From: JBBRXJ01 sp038248505
GTDB lineage: Bacteria; Bacteroidota; Bacteroidia; Bacteroidales; JBBRXJ01
Reading direction: 5' to 3'
DNA: 46,034 bases
Assembly: GCA_038248505.1 (NCBI GenBank)
Contig: JBBRXJ010000015.1
Coordinates: 1 to 46,034 of the forward strand
Numbering within the stretch: position 1 is the first letter of the stretch; every line of letters starts with the position of its first letter. The position numbers were made by a program, and so were the translations under genes. Below, piece after piece: positions 33,039-41,111 of this stretch. A model generated the notes under the pieces. The model saw only the letters and a program-made list of their open reading frames with translations. It was not told the DNA's origin and did not search any database.

Positions 33039-34424
33039 TTATTTAAAATTTAAGTTAACAACACTTCCTGATTTTATTTCAATATTTTTTGTTACGCTAT
33101 AGTAGGTTTGTTTTGCATTAATAGGTCTATAAACAAATAGGTATTTACCTGGTTGTAAAATAATGGATTCGTTTTTAACATCTACTTTTAAATTGTATAT
33201 CCATTTCAAATCATTTTCATTACGCTGATAGATGCTGCCTACTCCTGGTGATGATAATACCAAATTTACGATGCCTGGGCGTGGAATTTCAACTGTTGTT
33301 GTAGAACTTTGTTTTACAATTACTTTTTTTAATACAATAGGTGGAAGTACAGGGATTTCGAGATCATAAAATCCGGTAATGTATTTTTCAGTTTCGTTTA
33401 TTGTTTGAAAGTTCAATGTTTCGTTCTTGCCTGTTTGACTTACCGAATATTTTAAGCCTCTATATTGTGTTCCTTCAATGGTTTTAACTAGTAAATATCC
33501 TTGAGGTACATCTGCTGAGATAAGGGTATGTTTGCCTGGAACCACTTGAATATCGTTTACAGTTACAGGAGGTAGGGTATGAACTTTTAGCTGGTATTTG
33601 AGTAAAGGGTCTAAGACAATTGTATCCGGAAATCCTCTATAATTTATAGTATGAATAAAATTAAATTTCATTTTTCCAGAGAGAACATCATAGAAGGTCA
33701 TGTTAACATCTGTCTCCGTTGGTTTTCCATACTCATCAAGTAAATTAACTTGAGCGGTGGTGGAGTTTAAAGCCTGTGTTATTACGACACTGAGCACTTC
33801 AGAGAATTGTTCTTCATCGGTTGCATTATAAAAATGCCCAATACAACTGAATGATTTTTCAAAATTAGGATCAATGCCAATGCCAATTACAAAGGGTCGT
33901 AATATGATTCCTATTTTTTGTAATTCAGCAGCCACAGCACAAGGGTCACCGCCACATTCTTCAAGTCCATCAGTAATAAGAATAACAATATTTCGGCAAT
34001 CATCGCAGGTTTTTGGAAAATCTTTAGCGCAAACCTCTAATGAATGTGCTAATGGGGTTGTTCCTGTTGGGTTAATATAACGCAATTTTTGTCTTATAGC
34101 AGAAGCATTCCCCGCACTAAAGGCTACTTCTAATCGGGTATCATTGCAATCTTGTGGAGGCACTGGACTTTGATGACCATATACACGAAGAGCCATTAGA
34201 ACATTTGGTATTCGCTCAAGACTATCTACAATGCGAATTAATGTGTTACGTGCGATAGTCATTTTTTTATTTTGGCCCCATGTACCCTCCATACTGAGTG
34301 ATGCATCAAAAATAAAAAGTATGCGCGAGAGAGGCATTTCTTGTTTCTTTGGAGGATCTTGTGCGAATATGCTATGTGAAATAGATAGTAAGAGCAAGAA
34401 AAATAGGATAATGAGCTTATACAT
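33039..34424 (-). CDS. Secreted von Willebrand factor A domain protein
   Basis: The 461-residue product has a signal peptide (residues 1-21, ending IFAQ) and a VWA domain with a complete MIDAS: DASLS (40-44), Thr123 in GTTPLAHS and Asp152 in LITDGLEE. Beta-rich C-terminal repeats with PEGA-like character, such as LLVKTIEGTQYRGLKYSV, fill about 250-461. Intact MIDAS residues suggest metal-dependent ligand binding. No sorting domain or TM anchor follows, so the mature protein is probably periplasmic or released. An exact TAnnTTTG -7 lies upstream (34455-34448). Gene function is unknown. Confidence 0.8.
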   Translation of the reverse strand: MYKLIILFFLLLLSISHSIFAQDPPKKQEMPLSRILFIFDASLSMEGTWGQNKKMTIARNTLIRIVDSLERIPNVLMALRVYGHQSPVPPQDCNDTRLEVAFSAGNASAIRQKLRYINPTGTTPLAHSLEVCAKDFPKTCDDCRNIVILITDGLEECGGDPCAVAAELQKIGIILRPFVIGIGIDPNFEKSFSCIGHFYNATDEEQFSEVLSVVITQALNSTTAQVNLLDEYGKPTETDVNMTFYDVLSGKMKFNFIHTINYRGFPDTIVLDPLLKYQLKVHTLPPVTVNDIQVVPGKHTLISADVPQGYLLVKTIEGTQYRGLKYSVSQTGKNETLNFQTINETEKYITGFYDLEIPVLPPIVLKKVIVKQSSTTTVEIPRPGIVNLVLSSPGVGSIYQRNENDLKWIYNLKVDVKNESIILQPGKYLFVYRPINAKQTYYSVTKNIEIKSGSVVNLNFK

Positions 34425-34447
34425 GATGCATAATAATTGGTTATTAA

Positions 34448-34455
34448 CAAACCTA
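34448..34455 (-). promoter_or_regulatory. Probable -7 element of the VWA gene promoter
   Basis: On the minus strand TAGGTTTG matches the -7 consensus TAnnTTTG exactly, 24 bases before the ATG. No convincing TTTG or TTG lies about 19 bases upstream, so this is a partial promoter match only. Confidence 0.4.
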
Positions 34456-34615
34456 CTTAAATTTTGTGATATTTTGCGATGATTTTTTAGAATTGTGTTG
34501 CTAGCTAAGCCCTACATTCATTTTCTCAGCATTGTTTTTTATATAATTATTTTATAAAATAAGCTAGTAAGCCATGTAATTTAAGATAATTCTTTTGGCA
34601 CCAAATTTGAAAACA

Positions 34616-34648
34616 TTGGCAGAGAAGATCAAAATAACACTATCTTTG
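34616..34648 (+). promoter_or_regulatory. Bacteroidota-type promoter of the Bax-inhibitor-like gene
   Basis: TATCTTTG (34641-34648) matches TAnnTTTG exactly, with TTG at 34616-34618 as -33 (22-base spacer, slightly long). The transcript would begin near 34655, just before the ATG at 34676. This excludes the longer in-frame reading that begins at 34595. Confidence 0.6.
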
Positions 34649-34675
34649 TATTGTTTAATATTAAAAACGAACATT

Positions 34676-35440
34676 ATGTTTAATCGCTCATCAAACCCTA
34701 CATTGGGTGCAAACACATTTACACGCTACAATTCTGTTGCGGGTGAAGAAACTATGACATTGAACGGTACCATCAATAAGGTGGGAATTTTAACGCTACT
34801 TGTATTGCTCGGTGCCTCATTTACTTGGAGATTGTATTTTTCGCAAATGGATGCAGAAACAGGCAAGGCAGCTGTTTTAGGATGGATGATTTTTGGCGCC
34901 ATTGGTGGTTTAATAATGGCATTAGTAACGGCCTTTAAACGTGAATGGTCTCCTTATACCGCACCTATTTATGCCGTTCTTCAAGGACTTTTCTTAGGAG
35001 CTATTTCAGCCTTTTTTAATCATTTGTATGGTGAAGGTATTGTTATAAAAGCAGTTGCTCTTACCATGGGTACGCTCATTATGTTATTGTTTGCATATAA
35101 AACAAAGATTATTAGAGCAACAGAGAATTTTAAACTGGGTGTATTTGCTGCCACAGGTGGTATTGCGTTGGTTTATTTCATTACCTTTATTTTAAGTATG
35201 TTTGGAGTACGTGTTAACTTTATGTACGACAGTAGTCCTATAAGCATTATCATTAGCCTTGTGGTTATCGTTGTAGCAGCTCTAAATCTTATTCTTGATT
35301 TCGATTTTATTGAGCAAGGTACACAAGCAAATGCTCCCAAATATATGGAGTGGTATGGTGCTTTTGGCCTTATGGTAACACTTATCTGGTTATATATTGA
35401 GTTTCTTAAGTTGCTCGGTAAACTTTCAAATAGAAACTAA
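34676..35440 (+). CDS. Bax inhibitor-1/YccA family membrane protein
   Basis: The 254-residue integral membrane protein has about seven hydrophobic helices from residue 36 on. It contains the family features AVLGWMIFGAIGGLIMALVTAF, YAVLQGLFLGAISAFF and NLILDFDFIEQG with the paired acidic residues. Homologues such as YetJ are pH-dependent calcium-leak channels, and YccA binds FtsH; which role applies here is unknown. The start is set by the promoter at 34616-34648 and by the family N-terminus rather than by the upstream in-frame TTG at 34595. Confidence 0.88.
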   Translation: MFNRSSNPTLGANTFTRYNSVAGEETMTLNGTINKVGILTLLVLLGASFTWRLYFSQMDAETGKAAVLGWMIFGAIGGLIMALVTAFKREWSPYTAPIYAVLQGLFLGAISAFFNHLYGEGIVIKAVALTMGTLIMLLFAYKTKIIRATENFKLGVFAATGGIALVYFITFILSMFGVRVNFMYDSSPISIIISLVVIVVAALNLILDFDFIEQGTQANAPKYMEWYGAFGLMVTLIWLYIEFLKLLGKLSNRN

Positions 35441-35469
35441 GTTTATTTATACATTGTAAAATCAGCCCT

Positions 35470-36678
35470 ATGAAAATAAATCCAGTTATTGATCATGCAT
35501 CGAGAGAGGCCTTTTTAGAAGTGCCAAAAATTCTTTATAAGAACGATCCTAATTGGACCTGTCTTTTAGATGTTGAGGTTAATAAAATATTTGATCCTGA
35601 AAAGAATGATTGCTATAAACATGGCGAGGCTGAACGATGGTTTCTTAAGGATGATCAAGGAAAATTAATTGGTCGCATAGCTGCTTTCTATGATGATCGC
35701 AAGAAAGATCATTCCTATGTTACTGCTGGTAATGTTGGTTTCTTCGATTGTGTCAATGATCAAAAAGCGGCAAATCTTCTTTTTGATACGGCTAAAGAAT
35801 GGCTTCAATCTAAAGGATTAAAGGCGATGGATGGAAATTCAAACTTTGGCGAGAATTTTTTTCATTGGGGTACACTAGTTGAAGGCTTTCAGGCACAAGG
35901 TATTGGTATGCCTTACAATTTTCCGTATTACAAAGAACTCTTTGAAAACTATGGTTTTAAAGACTATTTTCAACAATTAGGGTATTGTAAAAAGCTTTCA
36001 GACCCTTGGCCTGAGCGACAATATAAGTTTGCGGAATTTCTTTCAACTCGTCCTGATTATAAGTTTGTTCAGCTAAAATTTTCAGAGATGGATAAATTTA
36101 TGAACGATTTTGTTGAGACCTACAATAATATTTGGTCTGACTTTCATGAAGAATACACACCACTCAAGCTAGAGGAGATTAAACGCATATTTGATGATGT
36201 ACGCGAGATACTTGATGAGGAGTTGATTTGGTTTGCTTATAGTACAACCGAAAATAGACCTATTGGAATGGCTATTGGAGTTCCGGATGTGAATATTATA
36301 TTGCGTAAATTGAAAAATGGCAAGTTAACACTTTGGAATAAACTCAAATTGTTGTATTATTTGAAGATACGAAAGAATACCGCCAATCGTTGCCGTGTAA
36401 TTATGTCGGGTGTTGTGCCAGAATATCAGCAAAAAGGTGTTATAGCAGTAATTTTCCTGAAATTAATAAAAACCATTACCGACAGAGGTTTTACTGAGTT
36501 AGAGCTTTCGTGGACAGGTGATTACAATAAGCCTGTTTTACAGATTTATGAACACATTGGCGCAAAACACGCTACAACTCATATTACCTATCGTTATATC
36601 TTTGATAATTCAATAGAATTTAAAAGATTTACCAACGAAGAGGGCTATAAGGCACGTAAAAAGCCTGTAAATAAATAA
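35470..36678 (+). CDS. GNAT-like acetyltransferase family protein
   Basis: The 402-residue soluble protein has two regions of GNAT flavour. One is an N-terminal part (about 1-130) with RIAAFYDD and GFFDCVNDQKAANLLFDTAKEWL. The other is a C-terminal part with motif A-like VVPEYQQKGVIAVIFLKLI (about 313-335) and ELSWTGDYNKPVLQIYEHIGAK. Long proteins of this type are widespread in Bacteroidota without an assigned substrate. No active-site residue can be named with confidence. It lies 29 bases after the Bax-inhibitor-like gene and may share its transcript. Confidence 0.65.
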   Translation: MKINPVIDHASREAFLEVPKILYKNDPNWTCLLDVEVNKIFDPEKNDCYKHGEAERWFLKDDQGKLIGRIAAFYDDRKKDHSYVTAGNVGFFDCVNDQKAANLLFDTAKEWLQSKGLKAMDGNSNFGENFFHWGTLVEGFQAQGIGMPYNFPYYKELFENYGFKDYFQQLGYCKKLSDPWPERQYKFAEFLSTRPDYKFVQLKFSEMDKFMNDFVETYNNIWSDFHEEYTPLKLEEIKRIFDDVREILDEELIWFAYSTTENRPIGMAIGVPDVNIILRKLKNGKLTLWNKLKLLYYLKIRKNTANRCRVIMSGVVPEYQQKGVIAVIFLKLIKTITDRGFTELELSWTGDYNKPVLQIYEHIGAKHATTHITYRYIFDNSIEFKRFTNEEGYKARKKPVNK

Positions 36679-36711
36679 CTTGTGGAATAATAATTAAAAA
36701 GTACAACATAG

Positions 36712-36743
36712 GTTGTTTATTTTATGCAGATGTATTACATTTG
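36712..36743 (+). promoter_or_regulatory. Bacteroidota-type promoter of rpmE
   Basis: GTTG (36712-36715), a 20-base spacer and TACATTTG (36736-36743, exact TAnnTTTG) lie 27 bases before the rpmE ATG. Spacing agrees with the promoters at 1965-1995 and 38436-38467. Confidence 0.7.
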
Positions 36744-36770
36744 CAGTCCGAATTTAAAACAAAATAGAAA

Positions 36771-37037
36771 ATGAGAAGCGATATTCATCCAAAAGAATAC
36801 AGAACGGTAGTTTTTAAGGACATGTCAAATGGCAGTACCTTTATTACCAAATCTACTTGTGCCTCAAGAGAAACCATTAAGATGGAAGATGGTGTTGAAT
36901 ACCCTCTTGTAAAACTTGAAATTTCAAGCACGAGCCATCCTTACTATACTGGTAAGATGAAAATGGTTGACACCGCTGGTCGTGTTGATAAATTCAATAC
37001 ACGTTACAAAAAACATATTGATAAGAAAGCTGAATAG
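36771..37037 (+). CDS. rpmE2: 50S ribosomal protein L31, type B (zinc-free)
   Basis: The 88-residue product begins MRSDIHPKEYRTVVFKDMS and has FITKSTCASRETI and VKLEISSTSHPYYTGKMKMVDTAGRVDKF, the L31 type B pattern. The CxxC zinc motif of type A is absent (a single Cys remains). L31 bridges the central protuberance and the 30S head. In several bacteria type B copies replace type A under zinc limitation; here it may be the sole copy. It is monocistronic, with its own promoter and a strong terminator. Confidence 0.95.
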   Translation: MRSDIHPKEYRTVVFKDMSNGSTFITKSTCASRETIKMEDGVEYPLVKLEISSTSHPYYTGKMKMVDTAGRVDKFNTRYKKHIDKKAE

Positions 37038-37059
37038 TTTTTTCTTGAAAAATATTAGT

Positions 37060-37087
37060 AAAAGCTCCGCTCAGCGGAGCTTTTTTT
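37060..37087 (+). terminator. Rho-independent terminator after rpmE
   Basis: AAAAGCTCCGC and GCGGAGCTTTT form a perfect 11-pair stem with a TCA loop, followed by a run of seven T in total. It is a textbook intrinsic terminator 22 bases downstream of the rpmE stop. Confidence 0.9.
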
Positions 37088-37090
37088 GTT

Positions 37091-37098
37091 TAAATTTG
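37091..37098 (+). promoter_or_regulatory. Possible -7 element upstream of the GlmU-like gene
   Basis: TAAATTTG matches TAnnTTTG exactly and lies 28 bases before the ATG at 37127, directly after the rpmE terminator. No TTTG was found at the proper -33 distance because that position falls in the terminator stem. Confidence 0.4.
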
Positions 37099-37126
37099 AA
37101 TGTTTAAATCATTGAAATGCAATTAA

Positions 37127-38323
37127 ATGACTAATACGAGCTTTATTCTTTTTGACGACCAAACGAGGGAAGATTTATTGCCTCTAACTTTTACACGACC
37201 TGTTGCCGATATTCGTATCGGTATAATGACCATTCGTGAGAAATGGCAACATTTTTTAACAGCAGCGTGCAGCAGCTTAACGGTTGATTATCTTCGGGCA
37301 AAGTTTCCTGTTGTTACGGCAGAAAACAATATTTTAATTAATGGGAGTATCGTTCCTGATTCTGTTTTAGTGCAGCAAATAAAGGCTTTGCTGCCAGGAG
37401 AATTACTCGCTCAAGGGGCATTGCTTATTGCTGCCAATGTGGCGGCTGGTAAGATTAATGATTTTGATATGTCAAATGTGGGCAGTTTGTGCGTAAAAGA
37501 GTATGGGTCAGAGATTCTTCAAATTCGCTATCCCTGGGATATTTTCAGACTAAATGGAGAAGCCATTCAGCGTGATTTTGATTTGTTGACTCATGGTCGT
37601 AAATCGGCAGCCATTAGTAAGACCAATAATATTATAAAATCTGAAAATGTTTTTCTCGAAGAAAGTGCACGAGCAGAATATGTTACTATTAACGCAACAG
37701 CAGGTCCCGTTTATATTGGACAAGATGCTGAGATAATGGAGGGAAGTGTTATTCGTGGGCCATTTGCAATGTGCGAACACTCGGCTGTAAAAATGGCAGC
37801 AAAAATATATGGCCCTACAAGCTTGGGGCCTCATGTTAAAGTGGGTGGCGAAATTAATAATAGCGTTATTTTCGGTTACTCAAATAAAGCACATGATGGC
37901 TTTTTAGGAAATGCCGTAATTGGCGAATGGTGTAATTTAGGAGCGGATACCAATAACTCGAATTTGAAAAATAATTATGCTGAAGTAAAAGTTTGGAGTT
38001 ATGCTAAAGAGCGCTTTGTTAATACAGGCTTGCAGTTTTGTGGACTCATTATGGGAGATCACTCAAAATGCGGTATAAATACCATGTTTAATACAGGCAC
38101 TGTGGTGGGAGTTAGTGCGAATATTTTTGGCGCTGGATTTCCGCGAAATTTTGTTCCTTCTTTCTCATGGGGTGGTGCATTGGGATATGAAGTGTTTAGC
38201 TTAAATAAAGCCTATGAGGTAGCTACACGTGTATTTGGACGCCGAGAACTTGAGTTTGGTGCCATTGATAAAGAAATTCTAAAAGTAATATTTGAAAAAA
38301 CGGCAAAATATCGGAATTTCTAG
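37127..38323 (+). CDS. GlmU-like sugar nucleotidyltransferase/acyltransferase
   Basis: This 398-residue protein belongs to the Bacteroidota GlmU-like family. Its N-terminus, FILFDDQTREDLLPLTFTRP and ADIRIGIMTIREKW, is the characteristic divergent nucleotidyltransferase start. The C-terminal half is a left-handed beta-helix of hexapeptide repeats (IYGPTSLGPHVKVGGEINNS, FLGNAVIGEWCNLGADTNNS) like the acetyltransferase half of GlmU. It is presumed to help make UDP-N-acetylglucosamine for peptidoglycan and surface glycans. The classical LxxGxGTRM loop of GlmU is not seen, so the N-terminal activity is less certain. Confidence 0.82.
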   Translation: MTNTSFILFDDQTREDLLPLTFTRPVADIRIGIMTIREKWQHFLTAACSSLTVDYLRAKFPVVTAENNILINGSIVPDSVLVQQIKALLPGELLAQGALLIAANVAAGKINDFDMSNVGSLCVKEYGSEILQIRYPWDIFRLNGEAIQRDFDLLTHGRKSAAISKTNNIIKSENVFLEESARAEYVTINATAGPVYIGQDAEIMEGSVIRGPFAMCEHSAVKMAAKIYGPTSLGPHVKVGGEINNSVIFGYSNKAHDGFLGNAVIGEWCNLGADTNNSNLKNNYAEVKVWSYAKERFVNTGLQFCGLIMGDHSKCGINTMFNTGTVVGVSANIFGAGFPRNFVPSFSWGGALGYEVFSLNKAYEVATRVFGRRELEFGAIDKEILKVIFEKTAKYRNF

Positions 38324-38435
38324 TTTTGGCACGAACATTGAATATGAATTGAGCCAAAGTGTAAATCCGTATCTTATTAAAATACTGCATTTGAGATAAA
38401 GAAGAGGTTTACGCGCGGATGGATTTGAAGATACT

Positions 38436-38467
38436 GTTGCAGTATAATTTATTAAAAAATATTTTTG
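38436..38467 (+). promoter_or_regulatory. Bacteroidota-type promoter of lon
   Basis: GTTG (38436-38439), a 20-base spacer and TATTTTTG (38460-38467, exact TAnnTTTG) lie 29 bases before the ATG at 38497. The promoter falls inside the longer in-frame reading from 38419, which supports the shorter lon start. No heat-shock element such as CIRCE was seen. Confidence 0.65.
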
Positions 38468-38496
38468 TGAAAGAGAAACTTTTTGATACGCTCTAT

Positions 38497-40914
38497 ATGG
38501 CAAGTGATATAGATGAACATGCGGAGATTATTCCTATAATCTCTGATGAAGATGATGATACTGCGGATACGTTTGAGATACCAGCAGCACTTCCCATTTT
38601 ACCTCTAAAGAATACGGTACTTTTTCCGGGTGTTATTCTTCCTATTGCTGTAGGTAGGGAAAAAAGTTTGCGTCTCATACGTGAGGTTTATCAAAAGGAT
38701 CGGATTATTGGAACGCTTGCACAAAAAGATCCAGAGATTGAAAATCCAACTGATGCTGATTTATATAGAATTGGAACGGTAGCGCAGATAGTAAAAATGT
38801 TGGAGATGCCTGATGGCTCCACAACTATTATTATACAAGGTAAGCGTCGTTTCCGTATTGTAGAAATGATTACTGAAGACCCATATTATATGGCTCGTGC
38901 AAAAGGACTCACAGAACAAAAGCCCGATACCGAAGTTAAGGAGTTTAAAGCATTGGTAGGTTCATTGAAGGATATGGCGCTAAAAATTATTAAGCTTTCG
39001 CCAAACTTGCCATCAGAAGCAAGCTTTGCGCTTAAAAATATTGAGAGCCCTTCATTTCTTGTGAATTTTATATCATCGAATGGGGAGTTTAAGGTAGAGG
39101 AGAAACAAAAGTTACTTGAGATTGATGATCTTCAAAAACGCGCCAATCATTTGCTTGAGCTTTTATCAAGGGAGCTTCAGATGATGGAGTTGAAAAATGA
39201 TATTCAGGTAAAAGTTCGTAAAGAAATAGACCAACAACAACGCGAGTTCTTGTTACAAACCCAGATACGCACCATTCAAAATGAGTTGGGAGGAAATCCA
39301 TCAGAGAAAGAGGTAGAGGAGATGCGGAATAAAGGGAAAGAAAAAAAGTGGAGTAAAGAAGTGGCTGATGCTTTTGAAAAAGAGCTGACCAAACTACAAC
39401 GCCTTAACCCTATGTCGGCTGAGTATTCGGTTCAATTGAATTATTTGCAAACTATATTGGATATACCATGGAACGATTATACCGATGATAATTTTGATTT
39501 AAAACGCGCCATAAAAATTTTAGATGAAGATCATTTCGGATTAGAGAAAATAAAAGATCGTATCATTGAACACCTTGCTGTACTTAAGTTAAAGAAGGAT
39601 ATGAAGTCACCCATTATTTGTCTCTATGGGCCTCCAGGTGTTGGTAAAACGTCGTTGGGTAAAAGTATTGCGCGTGCACTTGATCGCAAATATGTGCGTA
39701 TGTCATTAGGCGGAGTGCACGATGAGGCTGAAATTCGTGGCCATAGGAAAACATATATTGGCGCATTGCCAGGTCGTATTATACAAAGTTTGAAGAAAGC
39801 AAAATCAGCGAACCCTGTATTTGTTTTGGATGAGGTGGATAAGATTGGTCAGAGCGTGCATGGCGATCCTGCATCTGCATTGCTTGAAGTGTTAGACCCA
39901 GAGCAGAACACCAACTTTCATGATAATTATGTTGAATTGGATTTTGATCTCTCACGCGTATTGTTTATTGCAACCGCAAATACAATTCAAACGATTAGCC
40001 CTCCATTGCGCGATCGAATGGAATTAATAAATGTAACAGGTTATATTATAGAAGAAAAAATAAATATTGCTACACGACATTTATTGCCAAAACAATTGGA
40101 AGCACATGGCGTAAAGCACACACAGCTTATATTAACGCCAGAGTTAATGGAGTATATTGTTGAGAATTACACACGTGAGTCGGGGGTACGCGAATTAGAT
40201 AAAACATTAGCAAAAGTGGTTCGTCGCATTGCAAAATATATATCTCTTGAAAATAAATACAATAAGAAACTTAGCAAGAATGATATTACAGATATTTTAG
40301 GTCCTGTGAAATATTTAAAAGAAAAGTATCAAGGTAATGATTATGCTGGCGTTGTAACAGGGCTTGCATGGACCGCAGTAGGAGGGGAGATTTTATATAT
40401 TGAGAGTAGCATGAGCAAAGGCGAGGGCAAGCTAACGCTTACGGGTAATTTAGGTGATGTGATGAAGGAATCGGCAAGTTTAGCTATGGCGTATTTGAAA
40501 TCACACAGTGAATTATTAAAAGTTAATCATGATATTTTTAAGAAGTGGGATGTGCATGTGCATGTTCCAGAAGGCGCCATTCCTAAAGATGGACCATCGG
40601 CAGGTATTACCATGGTGGTGTCATTAGCTTCATTATTTACACAAAGAAAAGTACGCCGTAATTTAGCAATGACTGGTGAAATAACTTTGCGTGGAAAAGT
40701 GCTGCCTGTTGGAGGGATAAAAGAAAAAATATTGGCAGCGAAAAGAGCTGGCATAACGGATATTCTTTTATCAGCCGAAAATAGGAAGGATATTGAGGAA
40801 ATATGTAAGGTGTATCTTAAAGGACTCACATTTCATTACGTTCATGATATTATGGAAGTATTAGAAATTGCATTATTAAAAGAGAAGGTACGGCACGCAT
40901 TGAAAACGGAATAG
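38497..40914 (+). CDS. lon: ATP-dependent Lon protease
   Basis: Lon (805 residues from this start) degrades misfolded and regulatory proteins in the cytoplasm. Domains are an N-terminal LAN domain (about 40-235, ALPILPLKNTVLFPGV), a coiled helical part, and an AAA+ module with Walker A GPPGVGKTS (about 378) and Walker B FVLDEVDKIG. The C-terminal serine protease domain has the catalytic dyad Ser701 (KDGPSAGITM) and Lys744 (GGIKEK). The acidic N-terminal stretch (ISDEDDDTADTFE) is typical of Bacteroidota. An in-frame ATG at 38419 would add 26 residues but precedes the promoter, so 38497 is preferred. The tRNA-Arg gene follows after nine bases. Confidence 0.97.
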   Translation: MASDIDEHAEIIPIISDEDDDTADTFEIPAALPILPLKNTVLFPGVILPIAVGREKSLRLIREVYQKDRIIGTLAQKDPEIENPTDADLYRIGTVAQIVKMLEMPDGSTTIIIQGKRRFRIVEMITEDPYYMARAKGLTEQKPDTEVKEFKALVGSLKDMALKIIKLSPNLPSEASFALKNIESPSFLVNFISSNGEFKVEEKQKLLEIDDLQKRANHLLELLSRELQMMELKNDIQVKVRKEIDQQQREFLLQTQIRTIQNELGGNPSEKEVEEMRNKGKEKKWSKEVADAFEKELTKLQRLNPMSAEYSVQLNYLQTILDIPWNDYTDDNFDLKRAIKILDEDHFGLEKIKDRIIEHLAVLKLKKDMKSPIICLYGPPGVGKTSLGKSIARALDRKYVRMSLGGVHDEAEIRGHRKTYIGALPGRIIQSLKKAKSANPVFVLDEVDKIGQSVHGDPASALLEVLDPEQNTNFHDNYVELDFDLSRVLFIATANTIQTISPPLRDRMELINVTGYIIEEKINIATRHLLPKQLEAHGVKHTQLILTPELMEYIVENYTRESGVRELDKTLAKVVRRIAKYISLENKYNKKLSKNDITDILGPVKYLKEKYQGNDYAGVVTGLAWTAVGGEILYIESSMSKGEGKLTLTGNLGDVMKESASLAMAYLKSHSELLKVNHDIFKKWDVHVHVPEGAIPKDGPSAGITMVVSLASLFTQRKVRRNLAMTGEITLRGKVLPVGGIKEKILAAKRAGITDILLSAENRKDIEEICKVYLKGLTFHYVHDIMEVLEIALLKEKVRHALKTE

Positions 40915-40923
40915 TATTTTTAT

Positions 40924-40995
40924 GGCTTCGTAGTTCAATGGATAGAATTTCAGATTCCGGTTCTGAAGATATGAGTTCGAATCTCGTCGAGGTCA
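40924..40995 (+). tRNA. tRNA-Arg (anticodon CCG)
   Basis: A complete cloverleaf can be folded. The acceptor GGCTTCG/CGAGGTC has two G-U pairs, the D stem is GTTC/GAAT, and the anticodon stem TCAGA/TCTGA carries the loop TTCCGGT. The anticodon is CCG (40957-40959). A four-base variable loop and the T arm ATGAG-TTCGAAT-CTCGT follow. The discriminator is A and CCA is not encoded. The tRNA reads CGG arginine codons. It begins nine bases after lon and may be on its transcript, since no separate promoter was identified. Confidence 0.93.
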
Positions 40996-41061
40996 CTAAA
41001 GGTTTGTTTTTTTGAAAGCAATCCTTTTTTATTTGCCTATGTGAATAGGTATTGAGTCAAA

Positions 41062-41089
41062 AAAAGCCTGTAAATATTTACAGGCTTTT
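41062..41089. terminator. Bidirectional terminator between tRNA-Arg and the PKD-repeat gene
   Basis: A perfect 28-base palindrome (aaaagcctgtaaat and its complement) gives a long hairpin with A-runs and T-runs on both sides. It can stop the lon/tRNA transcript on the plus strand and the large minus-strand gene ending at 41112. Confidence 0.85.
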
Positions 41090-41111
41090 GAAAATATATT
41101 TTTTGTCTTAA

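Noticed and set aside
40924..40995. tRNA-Arg 3' end as an attachment site for an integrated element
   Set aside because: No integrase gene and no direct repeat of the tRNA 3' end were seen downstream in the window.
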